Source: Streptomyces ambofaciens ATCC 23877
GTDB lineage: Bacteria; Actinomycetota; Actinomycetes; Streptomycetales; Streptomycetaceae
Reading direction: 5' to 3'
Length of the DNA: 64,000 nucleotides
NCBI RefSeq assembly: GCF_001267885.1
Contig: NZ_CP012382.1
Span: 6,063,001-6,127,000 of the forward strand
The notes under the pieces were generated by a model. The model was not told the origin of the DNA and did not search any database. It saw only the letters and a list, made by a program, of their open reading frames with translations. Of this stretch, positions 1 through 9,531 are shown piece after piece (positions within the stretch are counted from its first letter, which is position 1; each line of letters opens with the position of its first letter). Made by a program: the position numbers and the translations under genes.

Positions 1-2370
1 CGGTACGGCGCCCGGACGGCGTGACCGGTGGCGCACAGGGTGATCTCCGTGGGGCCGTACAGATGACGCACCGCCGTACGGGGGTTGGCCTCCAGGACCC
101 GCTCCACGGCGCCGGCGGAGACCACGTCACCGCCGGTGAGCACCTCGCGCACCAGCCCGAAGGTGTCCGTCAGGTCCTCCGCCATCGCCCGGAACAGACC
201 GGCGGTCAGGTGCAGGTGGGTGATGCCCCGCTCCCGGACCAGACGGTCCAGGACCAGCGCGTCCAGGTCGCCGGCCTCGGCGACCACCACGAGGGCTCCG
301 CGCAGCAGCGGCACCCAGATCTCGTACACGGAGATGTCGAACGCGTGCGGTGCGTGCATCAGCACCCGGTCGCCCGCACCGACGTCCCATCCGCGGTCCA
401 GAGCCAGGTCCGCCACGTCCCGGTGGGTGACGGCCACCCCCTTGGGGGTTCCCGTCGACCCGGACGTGTACATCACGTAGGCCAGCCGGTCCGGCTCCAC
501 CGTGCGGGGCGGCGCCGCGACCGGGTCGGCGGCGGGCCGCTCGTCGCAGACCAGGAGCGCCACGCCGGCCGCCCGCTGCTCGTCCACCAGCTCGTGACCG
601 GCCAGCGCGCCGTGGGTGACGAGCACGGGGGCACCGGCCTCGGCGAGGACCGTGCGCATCCGTTCCGTCGGGTAGCCGGTGTGCAGGGGCACGTACGTGC
701 CGCCCGCCCGCACCACGGCGAGGAGGACCGCGACGAGGTCCGCGGAGCGTTCCATCAGCAGCGCGACCGGTGTCTCGGCCCGCACCCCCAGTTCCACCAG
801 CCGCCGGGCCAGCCGGTCGGCCCGGGCGTCCAGCTCGGCGTACGTCCACCGCACCTCGCCGCACTCCACGGCCGGGGCGTCCGGAGTCCGCGCCGCCTGC
901 GCGGCGAACAGGTCCGGCAGGGACAGCGCGGGCACCGGTGACGCGGTCGCGTTCCAGTCCTCGACGACCCGCTGCCGCTCGGCGGCCGACAGGAGCTCGA
1001 ACTCGCCGACCCTGCGCTCCGGGGCGGCGACCGCGGCGGCCAGCAGCCGCACCAGCTTGTCCGCGAGGCCCGCGACGGTCTCCCGGTCGAAGAGGTCCAG
1101 GCTGTACTCGATCCGCCCGCTGATGCCGGCCGGTTCGCCGTCGGGGGAGCGGTGCTCGGCCAGCCCGAAGTTCAGGTCGAACTTCGCGGTGCCCGCGTCG
1201 ACCGGCTGACCGTCGGTGGCCAGCCCCGGCAGGTCCAGTGCGACGGCGGTGGTGTTCCAGCTCAGCGCGGTCTGGAACAGCGGGTGACGGGCCAGCGCCC
1301 GTTCGGGGTTGAGGACCTCGACGAGCCGCTCGAAGGGTACGTCCTGGTGGGCGAATGCCTCCAGGTCGGTACGGCGCACCCGGTCCAGGAGCTCACGGAA
1401 GCGGGGGTTCCCCGAGACGTCGGTGCGGAGCACCAGGGTGTTGACGAAGAACCCCACGAGGTCCTCCACCGCGGAGTCGGTGCGCCCGGCGACCGGTGTA
1501 CCCAGCGGGATGTCGGAGCCGGCGCCCATCCTGGACAGGAGCGTGGCGAGGGCCGCCTGGACCACCATGAAGACGGTCACGTTCCGTTCGGCGGCCAGGG
1601 CCCGCGCGGCGGCGTGCAGGTCGGCGGGGATGTCCAGCTCGACGGTGTCACCGCGGAACGTCGGCAGGGCGGGGCGGGAGCGGTCCGTGGGCAGCTCCAG
1701 CTCCTCCGGCAGGCCGGCCAGTGTGCGCCGCCAGTGGTCCAGTTGGCGGGAGACGGCCGAGTCGGGGTCGTCGGCGGAGCCCAGCACCTCGTGCTGCCAG
1801 AGCGCGTAGTCCGGGTACTGCAGGGGGAGCGGCTCCCACTCGGGCGCGCGGCCCCGGAGCCGGGCCTGGTAGGCGGTGGCCAGATCCCGGGCGAGCGGCC
1901 CCATCGACCAGCCGTCGCTCGCGATGTGGTGCACCAGCACGAGGAGGACGTGCTCCGTCGGCGAGAGCTCGAACGACCAGACGCGCAGCGGTATCTCGGC
2001 GGTGAGGTCGAACTCGTACCGGCTCGCCTCGGTGACCCGCTCCGCCAGCTCGGTGGCGGACACCCGGACCCTGAGGAGCTCAGGCCGGGTCCCCGCACCG
2101 TCCAGAACGACCTGGTGCGGTCCCTCCGCGTCCTCCAGGAAGACGGTCCTGAGGCTCTCATGCCGTGCCGTGACGTCTTGCAGGGCCCGTTCCAGCGCCT
2201 CGTGGTCGAGCTCGCCGCGCAGCCGGACCGCCGTCGAGATGTTGTAGAGGTACGTGGACTGTTCCAGCTTCTGCAGGAACCACAGGCGGCGTTGGGCGTG
2301 TGAGAGCGGGATGCGGTCGGGGCGGGGCCCGGCGGTGAGGGCGGTCCGGGCTCCGGGGGTGACGGCCAGC
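1..2370 (-). other. NRPS-A module 2: C-A(Hpg), truncated by window edge
   Basis: The condensation domain occupies about 2340-1060; its active site reads HHIASDGWS. The adenylation domain starts near 990 and is cut just after the YGPTE motif. The pocket reads D-I-Y-H-L-G-L-L-C, one conservative change from the well-known 4-hydroxyphenylglycine code DIFHLGLLC. It is the only clear Hpg pocket in the window and gives a use for the hpgT-hmo-hmaS genes at 38-42 kb. Confidence 0.85.
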
Positions 2371-5300
2371 CCGCGGGCGAGTCCGCTGACGGTGGGGTGG
2401 TCGAACAGGTCCTTGACCGAGAGTTCGGCCTGGAGGGTGGTGCGGATGCGGGAGACGAGGCGGGTGGCGAGCAGCGAGTGTCCGCCGAGGTCGAAGAAGC
2501 TGTCGTCGATGCCGACGCGTTCCAGGCCGAGGATGTCGGCGAAGAGGTGGGCGAGGACTTCCTCGTGGGGGGTGCGGGGGGCGCGGGCCGATGTGTTCAC
2601 ACCGTCCCGGTCGGGGTCGGGCAGGGCCTTGCGGTCGAGCTTCCCGTTGGCGGTCAGCGGGATGGTGTCGAGGGTGACGAAGGCTGCGGGCACCATGTAG
2701 GCGGGCAGGGACTGGGCGAGGTGGGTGCGCAGGTCGTCCGCGGGGACGGTCTCGCCGGTGGTGTAGGCGATGAGGCGGTCTTCGCGCACGATGACCGCTG
2801 CCTGCGTGACGGCAGGGTGCTGGACCAGGGCGGTCTGGATCTCGCCGAGCTCGATGCGGAAACCACGGACCTTGACCTGGTCGTCGGCCCGGCCGAGGTA
2901 TTCCAGTTCGCCGTCGGTGTGCCGGCGGGCCAGGTCACCACTGCGGTACATACGCGTGCCCGGCGCGCCGTAGGGGTCGGCGACGAAGCGTTCCGCGGTC
3001 AGTCCGGGACGGTTCAGGTAGCCGCGGGCCAGGCCTGGGCCCGCCACGTACATCTCCCCCGTCACGCCTGCGGGCACCGGGTGCAGGGCACTGTCCAGGA
3101 CGTACAGGCGCAGGTCCGGGATGGGCTCACCGATCAGGGACGCACCTGCCTGTCCGGCCACCGTGGCGGCGTCCAGGGCCCGGTGGGTGACGTGGACGGT
3201 GGTCTCGGTGATGCCGTACATGTTCACCAGCCGCGGCCCGCCCCCCGCCTCCGGATGACGCGCATACCAGGTACTCAGGCGGCCCAGGTCCAGGGCCTCA
3301 CCGCCGAAGACCACATACCGCAGCGCCAGACCCTCACCCAGGGCCGGGTTCTCCTGGTCGGCCTGCATCAGCTGGTAGAACGCCGACGGCGTCTGGTTCA
3401 GGACCGTCACGCCCTCCCCGGCCAGCAGCGCCAGGAAATCGGCGGGACTGCGCGAGACCGTGAACGGCACCACCACCAGGCGACCACCGTGCAGCAGCGG
3501 CCCCCACAGCTCCCACACCGAGAAGTCGAACGCGTAGGAATGGAACAGCGTCCACACATCATCGGCACCGAACCCGAACCAGTCACGGGTCCGGGTGAAC
3601 AGCCGCACCACCTGCCCGTGCGAGACCACCACACCCTTGGGCCGGCCCGTCGAACCCGACGTATAGATCACATACGCCGGATGCTCCACCCGCACCACCA
3701 CACCCGGCACCGCACCAGCCGACCGGGCCGCCAGATCAGCGACCGTGCCCGGGTCGTCCAGCACCACCGTGTCCAGGTCGCCGACCTGCTCGGGCAGGGC
3801 CTGGCGTGTCGTCACCAGCAGAGCCGGAGCCGCATCCTTGAGGACGTAGGCGATCCGCTCGGCGGGATACGACGGATCCACCGGCACATACCCGGCCCCC
3901 GCCTTCACCACCGCCAGCAACGCCACCACCAGATCGACCGACCGCTCCAACGCCACCGCGACCAGCCGCTCGGCACCCGCACCCCGCTCCACCAGCAACC
4001 GCGCCAGCCGGTTCGCCCGACCGTCCAACTCCCCATACGACAACGACTCGTCGTCGCACGAGACCGCCACCGCCTCCGGCGACAACACCACCTGCCGCGC
4101 AAACCACGACACCAACGTCACACCCGCATCCAACGGGACGACCGAAGCACCGGAGGCAGGCGCGGGAAGCAACGCCGCCCGCTCCTCCGCCGACAACACC
4201 CCCACCCGCCCCACCGGCACCGAAGGCTCACCCACCACAGCCCCCAACACCCGCACGAACCGCTGCATCAACTCCTCGGCGGCGCTCGTGTCGTAGACGT
4301 CGGGCCGGTGGTCGAGGCGGAAGCGCATCGTGGTGCCCGGCAGGGCCACCAGGGTCAAGGGGTAGTGGGAGCGGTCGCTGGTGCTCTGACCGACGACCTG
4401 GACTGCCTCCGAAGGGGCCGCCCCCGTCCGGGAGCCCGCCTCAGCCGACGGGTCCTGTGACGAGGACGCGGCGGACGCGGAGCGCCCCACGTCGTGCGGG
4501 TAGTTCTCGAAGACCACCATGGTGTCGAACAGTTCCGGGAGCCCCGCCGCCTGCTGGATCTCCGTGAGGCCGAGATGCTGGTGGGCCAGGAGGCCGAGCT
4601 GCGTCCGGTGGAGGCGCTGGAGCAGCTGCCCGACCGGCTCCGCGGGGCGCACGCGCACCCGCAGCGGGACCGTGTTGATGAACAGCCCGACCATGCTCTC
4701 GATGCCGGGAATCTCCGGCGGCCGGCCGGAGACGGTGACGCCGAAGACGACGTCGTCGCTGCCGAGGATCCTGGACAGCAGCAGGGACCACGCGCCCTGG
4801 ACGAGGGTGCTGACGGTGAGGCCCAGCTCGCGCGCCCTGGCGGTGAGCCGTTCCGTCTGCTCCTGCGTCAGGGCGAGGGTGACCCGCTCCGCGACGGCGT
4901 CGTCGGACCGGGTCCGCCCGGCAGCCACCAGCGAGGGCTCGTCGAGGTCCGAGAGGGCGTCGGCCCAAGCGGTGCGCGCGGTGTCCCGGTCCTGCCGGGC
5001 CAGCCAGCCCAGGAAGGCGCGGTACGGGGTGACGGGCGGCAGGGCGCGGGCGTCACCGCCGTCGGCGTAGAGCGCGAAGAGCTCGTGCAGGGCGACGGAC
5101 AGCGACCAGCCGTCCAGCAGGAGGTGATGGAACGTCAGCGAGAAGCGGTAGCGCCGGTCGGCGAGCCGCAGCAGGGTGAACCGGACCAGCGGGGGAGCGG
5201 ACAGGTCGAAGCGCTTCTCACGGTCCGCGCGCAGGAGTGCCTCGGCCCGAGCGTGACGTGCGGCGTCGTCCGGGAGGGCGGTGAGGTCCTCCTCGTGCCA

Positions 5301-5561
5301 CGGCGCCCGCACCGACCGGGGCACGATCTGCACGGGCGTGGTGAGGCCCTCGTGGCGGAAACCGACGCGCAGGCTCGTGTGCCGGGCCAGCAGGGCGTCG
5401 ACGGCCGAGCGGAGTGCGGCGGTGTCGACGGGGCCGGCTATTTCGAGGATGTGCTGGGAGACGTAAACGTCCTGGGCTTCAGGATTGTAGAGGCCATGAA
5501 AAAGCAGGCCTTCCTGGAGCGGGGTCAGCGGAAGGATGTCCTCGAGACCGGCCTGCTTCAC
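1..5561 (-). CDS. NRPS-A, N-terminal part (Thr-Hpg modules), partial at left edge
   Basis: Multimodular nonribosomal peptide synthetase whose 3' end lies beyond the window. In translation order it reads C-A-T-C-A. The start is GTG at 5561, with a GAGAGG Shine-Dalgarno 7 bases upstream; the reading frame is open from there to base 1. The first residues ([22 protein letters not shown]) begin the condensation domain at once, the style of C domains that accept a D-residue or a chain from another protein. The first adenylation pocket reads DFWNVGMVH (Thr) and the second DIYHLGLLC (Hpg). The carrier domain between them has the GGHS serine motif. The second C domain keeps HHxxxDG. No epimerase is seen in the visible part. 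The gene faces away from the acyl-starter operon across a 344-bp shared upstream region. Whether it carries the terminating thioesterase cannot be seen. The missing end is an edge effect, not a broken gene. Confidence 0.95.
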   Translation of the reverse strand, partial: MKQAGLEDILPLTPLQEGLLFHGLYNPEAQDVYVSQHILEIAGPVDTAALRSAVDALLARHTSLRVGFRHEGLTTPVQIVPRSVRAPWHEEDLTALPDDAARHARAEALLRADREKRFDLSAPPLVRFTLLRLADRRYRFSLTFHHLLLDGWSLSVALHELFALYADGGDARALPPVTPYRAFLGWLARQDRDTARTAWADALSDLDEPSLVAAGRTRSDDAVAERVTLALTQEQTERLTARARELGLTVSTLVQGAWSLLLSRILGSDDVVFGVTVSGRPPEIPGIESMVGLFINTVPLRVRVRPAEPVGQLLQRLHRTQLGLLAHQHLGLTEIQQAAGLPELFDTMVVFENYPHDVGRSASAASSSQDPSAEAGSRTGAAPSEAVQVVGQSTSDRSHYPLTLVALPGTTMRFRLDHRPDVYDTSAAEELMQRFVRVLGAVVGEPSVPVGRVGVLSAEERAALLPAPASGASVVPLDAGVTLVSWFARQVVLSPEAVAVSCDDESLSYGELDGRANRLARLLVERGAGAERLVAVALERSVDLVVALLAVVKAGAGYVPVDPSYPAERIAYVLKDAAPALLVTTRQALPEQVGDLDTVVLDDPGTVADLAARSAGAVPGVVVRVEHPAYVIYTSGSTGRPKGVVVSHGQVVRLFTRTRDWFGFGADDVWTLFHSYAFDFSVWELWGPLLHGGRLVVVPFTVSRSPADFLALLAGEGVTVLNQTPSAFYQLMQADQENPALGEGLALRYVVFGGEALDLGRLSTWYARHPEAGGGPRLVNMYGITETTVHVTHRALDAATVAGQAGASLIGEPIPDLRLYVLDSALHPVPAGVTGEMYVAGPGLARGYLNRPGLTAERFVADPYGAPGTRMYRSGDLARRHTDGELEYLGRADDQVKVRGFRIELGEIQTALVQHPAVTQAAVIVREDRLIAYTTGETVPADDLRTHLAQSLPAYMVPAAFVTLDTIPLTANGKLDRKALPDPDRDGVNTSARAPRTPHEEVLAHLFADILGLERVGIDDSFFDLGGHSLLATRLVSRIRTTLQAELSVKDLFDHPTVSGLARGLAVTPGARTALTAGPRPDRIPLSHAQRRLWFLQKLEQSTYLYNISTAVRLRGELDHEALERALQDVTARHESLRTVFLEDAEGPHQVVLDGAGTRPELLRVRVSATELAERVTEASRYEFDLTAEIPLRVWSFELSPTEHVLLVLVHHIASDGWSMGPLARDLATAYQARLRGRAPEWEPLPLQYPDYALWQHEVLGSADDPDSAVSRQLDHWRRTLAGLPEELELPTDRSRPALPTFRGDTVELDIPADLHAAARALAAERNVTVFMVVQAALATLLSRMGAGSDIPLGTPVAGRTDSAVEDLVGFFVNTLVLRTDVSGNPRFRELLDRVRRTDLEAFAHQDVPFERLVEVLNPERALARHPLFQTALSWNTTAVALDLPGLATDGQPVDAGTAKFDLNFGLAEHRSPDGEPAGISGRIEYSLDLFDRETVAGLADKLVRLLAAAVAAPERRVGEFELLSAAERQRVVEDWNATASPVPALSLPDLFAAQAARTPDAPAVECGEVRWTYAELDARADRLARRLVELGVRAETPVALLMERSADLVAVLLAVVRAGGTYVPLHTGYPTERMRTVLAEAGAPVLVTHGALAGHELVDEQRAAGVALLVCDERPAADPVAAPPRTVEPDRLAYVMYTSGSTGTPKGVAVTHRDVADLALDRGWDVGAGDRVLMHAPHAFDISVYEIWVPLLRGALVVVAEAGDLDALVLDRLVRERGITHLHLTAGLFRAMAEDLTDTFGLVREVLTGGDVVSAGAVERVLEANPRTAVRHLYGPTEITLCATGHAVRAPY
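2390..5561 (-). other. NRPS-A module 1: C-A(Thr)-T
   Basis: The condensation domain occupies about 5561-4290 with a HHLLLDGWS active site. The adenylation domain spans about 4200-2620 with the SGSTGRPKG core. Pocket residues read by alignment to PheA are D-F-W-N-V-G-M-V-H, the classic threonine code. The carrier domain (about 2590-2390) is GGHS type, so no partner epimerase is expected. The A domain is nearly the same DNA as the two Thr modules in NRPS-B on the other strand. Confidence 0.85.
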
Positions 5562-5905
5562 TCCCGCACCTCTCGTTGTTTATGTGCATTGCCCTGGACG
5601 ACTGGGCACGAGTATTGAACATGAGCTCATCAGGCCTGTCACTGGATTAAGGGGAGGCTGAATATCTCCGTCGGTCACGGCGCGGGGAGGGCGGATGTCC
5701 GGCCTCCGTGGGACCGGCCTGACGGCCGGGAACGACTGAAAAGTCGACGTGGAGTGACCTGGTGGCTACGTTCGGTGGAGGTTGTGGCGCCGGTCCCGGC
5801 CCGAGCCTCTGTTGACTGGATTCCGATGCGATGGCTATGTTCCCGCTGCAGATGGAATGTTGTCGTGAGCCGCGCACCGTGTGCCGCGCTTTGGGGGAAT
5901 GGTCA
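5562..5905. promoter_or_regulatory. Divergent upstream region between NRPS-A and the acyl-starter operon
   Basis: 344 bp without a convincing gene. On the plus strand TTGACT (5812-5817) and TATGTT (5836-5841) are 18 bp apart, a plausible vegetative promoter for the acyl-AMP ligase operon with a leader of about 60 bases. I found no comparably good pair for NRPS-A. Local AT content is higher near 5570-5660, as expected of a promoter region. Confidence 0.45.
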
Positions 5906-7684
5906 ATGTCCATTGCAGTTGCGGAACTTCCCAGTGTCGTCGCGGCCTTTCGCGGAAATGCCGCGTCCCGGCCGGACGGGGCTGCGGTGACTTTCGTGCG
6001 CGATCTTTCTGCGGAAAAGGTCGACGAGACATTGACCTACGCGGAACTCGACGCGGCGGCCCGGAGCATCGCCGTGCGGCTGGCCGCGCACCTCGCGCCC
6101 GGCGACCGTGCCCTCCTGCTGTATCCGGAGGGCCTGCACTTCGCCGCCGCCTTCCTGGGCTGCCTGTACGCCGGGGTGGTCGCCGTGCCGGCTCCGCTGC
6201 CCGGGCAGTACCGTCACCAGCGTGAGCGCGTCACCTCCATCGCACGCAACGCGGGCGTCGGCGTCGTCCTGACGAACTCCGCCGTCCACGCGGACGTGCG
6301 CGAGTGGGCCGAGGCCCAGACGGACGCCGGCACCGGTCCCGTCCTGGTGACGGACGAGGCCGACCCGGCCGGCCCCGTCGATCCGGACGCCTGGGCCGAA
6401 CCCGCCCTGGACCACGACACGCTGGCGCTGCTCCAGTACACCTCGGGCTCCACGGGCGACCCCAAGGGTGTGATGATCAGCCACGGCAACCTGCTGCACA
6501 ACGTGGACAGTCTCCGCCGCACCTTCGGGCTGGACGGCTCGACGCGCTTCGGCTCCTGGATCCCGCACTACCACGACATGGGGCTGATGGGCATCCTCCT
6601 GCCCCCGCTCGTGCTGGGCGGGTCCTGCACGCTGATGGCCCCCACCACCTTCCTGAAGCGGCCGCACTGGTGGCTGCGCATGGTGGACGTCTACGACCTC
6701 GACTGGTCCGCCGGGCCGAACTTCGCCTACGAGCGGTGCGCCCGCACGGTCACCGACGAGCAGCTCGAGGGCGTCGACCTCTCCCGCTGGCGGTTCGCCC
6801 CCAACGGGTCCGAACCCGTGCAGGCGGCGACGTTGACGGCCTTCGCCGAGCGTTTCGCGTCGGCCGGCTTCCGCGCCGAGGCGCTCACCCCCTGCTACGG
6901 CATGGCGGAGGCCACCGTGTTCATCTCGGGCGAGGGCGCCCGGAAGCCGGTCGTCCGGCAGGTCGACGCCGAGGAGCTGACCCGGCACCGGTTCGTGCCG
7001 TCCGGGGCGCCGACGGGCGCCAAGCCCGTGGTGAGCTGCGGCACCGCGCACGACTACGAGGTGTGCGTCGTCGACCCGGGGACCCGCGAGGTGCTGCCGC
7101 AGGGCCACGTCGGTGAGCTCTGGCTGAAGGGCGAGAGCGTCGCGCAGGGCTACTGGGAACGGCCGGAGGCCACTCGGGAGACCTTCCGCGCGGAGACCGC
7201 CGACGGGCGGTCCGGGTACCTGCGCACGGGGGACCTGGGGCTGGTGCACGAGGGGGAGATCCATGTCACCGGACGGATCAAGGAGACGCTGATCGTCCGC
7301 GGCCGGAATCTCTACCCGCAGGACATCGAGCACGAACTGCGGGCGCAGCACGACGACTTGCAGGGCCTGTTCGGCGCCGTCTTCTCCGTGCCCGGCCCGA
7401 CCGGCACCGGCGAGGACATCATCGTCATCCACGAGGTGCCGGGCCGGCTGAGCGAGGACGTCCTCGCCAAGCTCGCCGCGGACATCAGGCAGACGGTGGC
7501 CCGGGAGTTCGGCACCGGCGTGCGGACCGTGGTCCTGCTGCGGCGGGGCGGGGTACGCCGTACCACCAGCGGCAAGATCCAGCGGGCCGCGATGCGCGAG
7601 CTGTTCCTGGGCGGTGAGCTCCGGCCGCTGTTCGCCGACGGCGGCCCCCGCGACACCGCACGCACGCCGACGCGACAGAGGTGA
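5906..7684 (+). CDS. Fatty acyl-AMP ligase (FAAL-type), lipid initiation
   Basis: 592 aa member of the ANL superfamily that activates a free fatty acid as acyl-AMP for loading on the downstream acyl carrier protein. The P-loop TSGSTGDPKG lies near residue 180. A YGMAEA motif follows at about 335, and GRIKETLIVRGRNLYPQDIE is the typical C-terminal hinge of FAAL enzymes. ATG at 5906 is chosen because GGGGGAA sits 6-7 bases upstream; the frame is open 25 codons further, without a good ribosome site. The stop overlaps an in-frame GTG of the next gene (GTGA), pointing to an operon. Homologous ligases start lipopeptides such as ramoplanin, enduracidin and friulimicin. Chain length cannot be read from the sequence. 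It could be called an acyl-CoA ligase by homology, but the neighbouring ACP makes the FAAL role more likely. Confidence 0.9.
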   Translation: MSIAVAELPSVVAAFRGNAASRPDGAAVTFVRDLSAEKVDETLTYAELDAAARSIAVRLAAHLAPGDRALLLYPEGLHFAAAFLGCLYAGVVAVPAPLPGQYRHQRERVTSIARNAGVGVVLTNSAVHADVREWAEAQTDAGTGPVLVTDEADPAGPVDPDAWAEPALDHDTLALLQYTSGSTGDPKGVMISHGNLLHNVDSLRRTFGLDGSTRFGSWIPHYHDMGLMGILLPPLVLGGSCTLMAPTTFLKRPHWWLRMVDVYDLDWSAGPNFAYERCARTVTDEQLEGVDLSRWRFAPNGSEPVQAATLTAFAERFASAGFRAEALTPCYGMAEATVFISGEGARKPVVRQVDAEELTRHRFVPSGAPTGAKPVVSCGTAHDYEVCVVDPGTREVLPQGHVGELWLKGESVAQGYWERPEATRETFRAETADGRSGYLRTGDLGLVHEGEIHVTGRIKETLIVRGRNLYPQDIEHELRAQHDDLQGLFGAVFSVPGPTGTGEDIIVIHEVPGRLSEDVLAKLAADIRQTVAREFGTGVRTVVLLRRGGVRRTTSGKIQRAAMRELFLGGELRPLFADGGPRDTARTPTRQR

Positions 7685-7782
7685 ACCCGCGCCCCCGCAA
7701 CGCCACCGCGGAGCCGTACGGAACGACGTACGGCCGTGCGGACGGCAGGCGTGAGGAGCGGCAAGAGGAAGGATTCCGCACA

Positions 7783-9531
7783 GTGCACCGGTCCGCCGTA
7801 GCAGCCCTGGACTCCCTGCTGGGGCTCCCGGGCGACGAGCACGAGTCGTTCCACCCCGCGGCGCTGGCCGAACTGGACCGCCGGGAGGCGTTCCCGGCCG
7901 CCGCCTGCCGGGTCCTGGACGACTTCGGTCTGAGCGAGCACTACGTGCCGGGCACGGCGGGCGGCCGACTGACCGACTACACCGAGCTGATGCTGCTGCT
8001 GCGCACCGTCGCCCGGCACGACCTGACCGTCGCGGTCGGTCACGGCAAGACGTTCCTCGGCGCCGCCTCCGTGTGGGTGGCCGGGGACGACGAACAGGTG
8101 CGGCAGCTGGGGCAGTTGGTGTCCTCGGGCGCGATCGCCTCCTGGGGACTCACCGAGCGCCGTCACGGCAGCGACCTGCTCGCGGGACAGGTCGCGGCGA
8201 CCCGGACCTCGCGAGGCTGGGCCCTGAACGGCGAGAAGTGGCTGATCAACAACGCCACCCGGGGCCGGCTCGTCTGCGTGCTCGCCCGCACGCGGCCGGA
8301 CGGCGGACCCCGCGGCTTCAGCCTGTTCCTGGTGGACAAGCAGCGTCTCGCGGAGGACGCGTACACCTGCCTGCCCCGCGTGCCCACCCACGGGATCCGC
8401 GGCGCCGACATCAGCGGCATCACCTTCCACGACGCCGAGGTCCCGGACGGGGCACTCGTCGGGGAGGTGGGCGGCGGTGTGGAGACCGTGCTCAAGGCGC
8501 TCCAGCTCACCCGTACCACCTGCGCCGCCCTGTCCCTCGGAGCGGCCGACACCGCGCTGCGGCTGGTGACCGACTACGCGAGCGGCCGCCGCCTGTACGG
8601 CCGTACCCTGAGCGATCTGCCCAGGATCCGGCGCATCGTCGGGGAGATCACCGCCGCCGCACTCCTGGCCGAGGCCACCGGCATCATGGCGAGCCGCAGC
8701 ATCCACACGCTCACCGGCGAGATGAGCGTGACCTCGGCGATCGCCAAGGCACTCGTCCCCGAACTCGTGCACCACGTCCTGGACCGGGGAGCGGAACTCC
8801 TGGGCGTCCGCAGCTTCCTCACCGAGACGTACGCCGACGGGGTCTTCGCCAAACTGGAGCGCGACCACCGGGTCGTGGCCATCTTCGACGGCAACACGGC
8901 CGTCAACCGCAACGCCCTGGTCGACCAGTTCCCGCTGCTCGTCGCCGGCTACCGGCGCGGACGCGTCGACGGCGCCGGCGTCGACGCCGCGGCCCGTCCC
9001 GGCACCCCGCCCCCGGCGTTCGACCGCCGACGGCTCGCGCTGATCTCCCAGCGCGGGTGCAGCGTGGTACAGAGCCTGCCCGACACCGTCGCGCGCGTCC
9101 GCGCCCGGGCCGAGGCCGGCTCCCTCCCCGCGGCCGTGGCCGACCTCGCCGACCGGATCAGGGCCGAGGCCGACGACCTGCACCAGGAGCTCGCCGCCCA
9201 ACGGCGGACGCCACGGGACGTCCCCCCGTCCGCCTTCGCCCTCGCCGAACGCTACGAGCTGTGCTACGCGGCGGCGGCCTGCATGCTCCTGTGGCTCAAC
9301 AACCATGAGGCGCTCGCGCACGAGCAGGGTGATGCCGGCCTGCCGCCGGAGCTGTGGCGGGACGGACTGTGGCTCCGGGCCTGCCTGAGCACCGTCCTGA
9401 CCCGCCTGGGCCACACCCTCGAAGCGGCGGACGCCGAGGCCTACGACCGCCTCGCCGAGCACACGCTCGACACCGCGCCCCCCACCCTCGCCACCGCGTT
9501 CGGGCCGGCGGCAGTCAGGAGCCCCGCATGA
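7783..9531 (+). CDS. Acyl-CoA dehydrogenase-like flavoenzyme 1 (acyl-ACP desaturation)
   Basis: About 582 aa, in the length class of the tandem dehydrogenases of ramoplanin/enduracidin-type clusters rather than the roughly 380 aa of beta-oxidation enzymes. It shows the acyl-CoA dehydrogenase fold: GLTERRHGSDL and NGEKWLINNA in the middle beta domain, FHDAEVPDG, a helical C-terminal half with DGNTAVNRN, and an extra C-terminal region of about 170 aa. The chosen start is GTG 7783 because AGAGGAAGGA (7764-7773) lies 9 bases upstream. An in-frame GTG at 7681 that overlaps the ligase stop would add 34 polar residues and is the alternative. Expected role: FAD-dependent oxidation of the acyl chain while on the ACP, giving an unsaturated (or, less likely, epoxidised) N-acyl group. 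The last four bases overlap the next gene. Confidence 0.85.
   Translation: MHRSAVAALDSLLGLPGDEHESFHPAALAELDRREAFPAAACRVLDDFGLSEHYVPGTAGGRLTDYTELMLLLRTVARHDLTVAVGHGKTFLGAASVWVAGDDEQVRQLGQLVSSGAIASWGLTERRHGSDLLAGQVAATRTSRGWALNGEKWLINNATRGRLVCVLARTRPDGGPRGFSLFLVDKQRLAEDAYTCLPRVPTHGIRGADISGITFHDAEVPDGALVGEVGGGVETVLKALQLTRTTCAALSLGAADTALRLVTDYASGRRLYGRTLSDLPRIRRIVGEITAAALLAEATGIMASRSIHTLTGEMSVTSAIAKALVPELVHHVLDRGAELLGVRSFLTETYADGVFAKLERDHRVVAIFDGNTAVNRNALVDQFPLLVAGYRRGRVDGAGVDAAARPGTPPPAFDRRRLALISQRGCSVVQSLPDTVARVRARAEAGSLPAAVADLADRIRAEADDLHQELAAQRRTPRDVPPSAFALAERYELCYAAAACMLLWLNNHEALAHEQGDAGLPPELWRDGLWLRACLSTVLTRLGHTLEAADAEAYDRLAEHTLDTAPPTLATAFGPAAVRSPA

Noticed and set aside
2397..4460. 687-aa plus-strand open frame
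   Set aside because: It is the antisense of the NRPS-A Thr module; high GC leaves the opposite frame open. The minus translation shows intact A, T and C motifs, the plus one has no recognisable domain.
5831..5905. 25-codon N-terminal extension of the acyl-AMP ligase
   Set aside because: Overlaps the proposed -10 region and lacks a good ribosome site; ATG 5906 has GGGGGAA at proper spacing.
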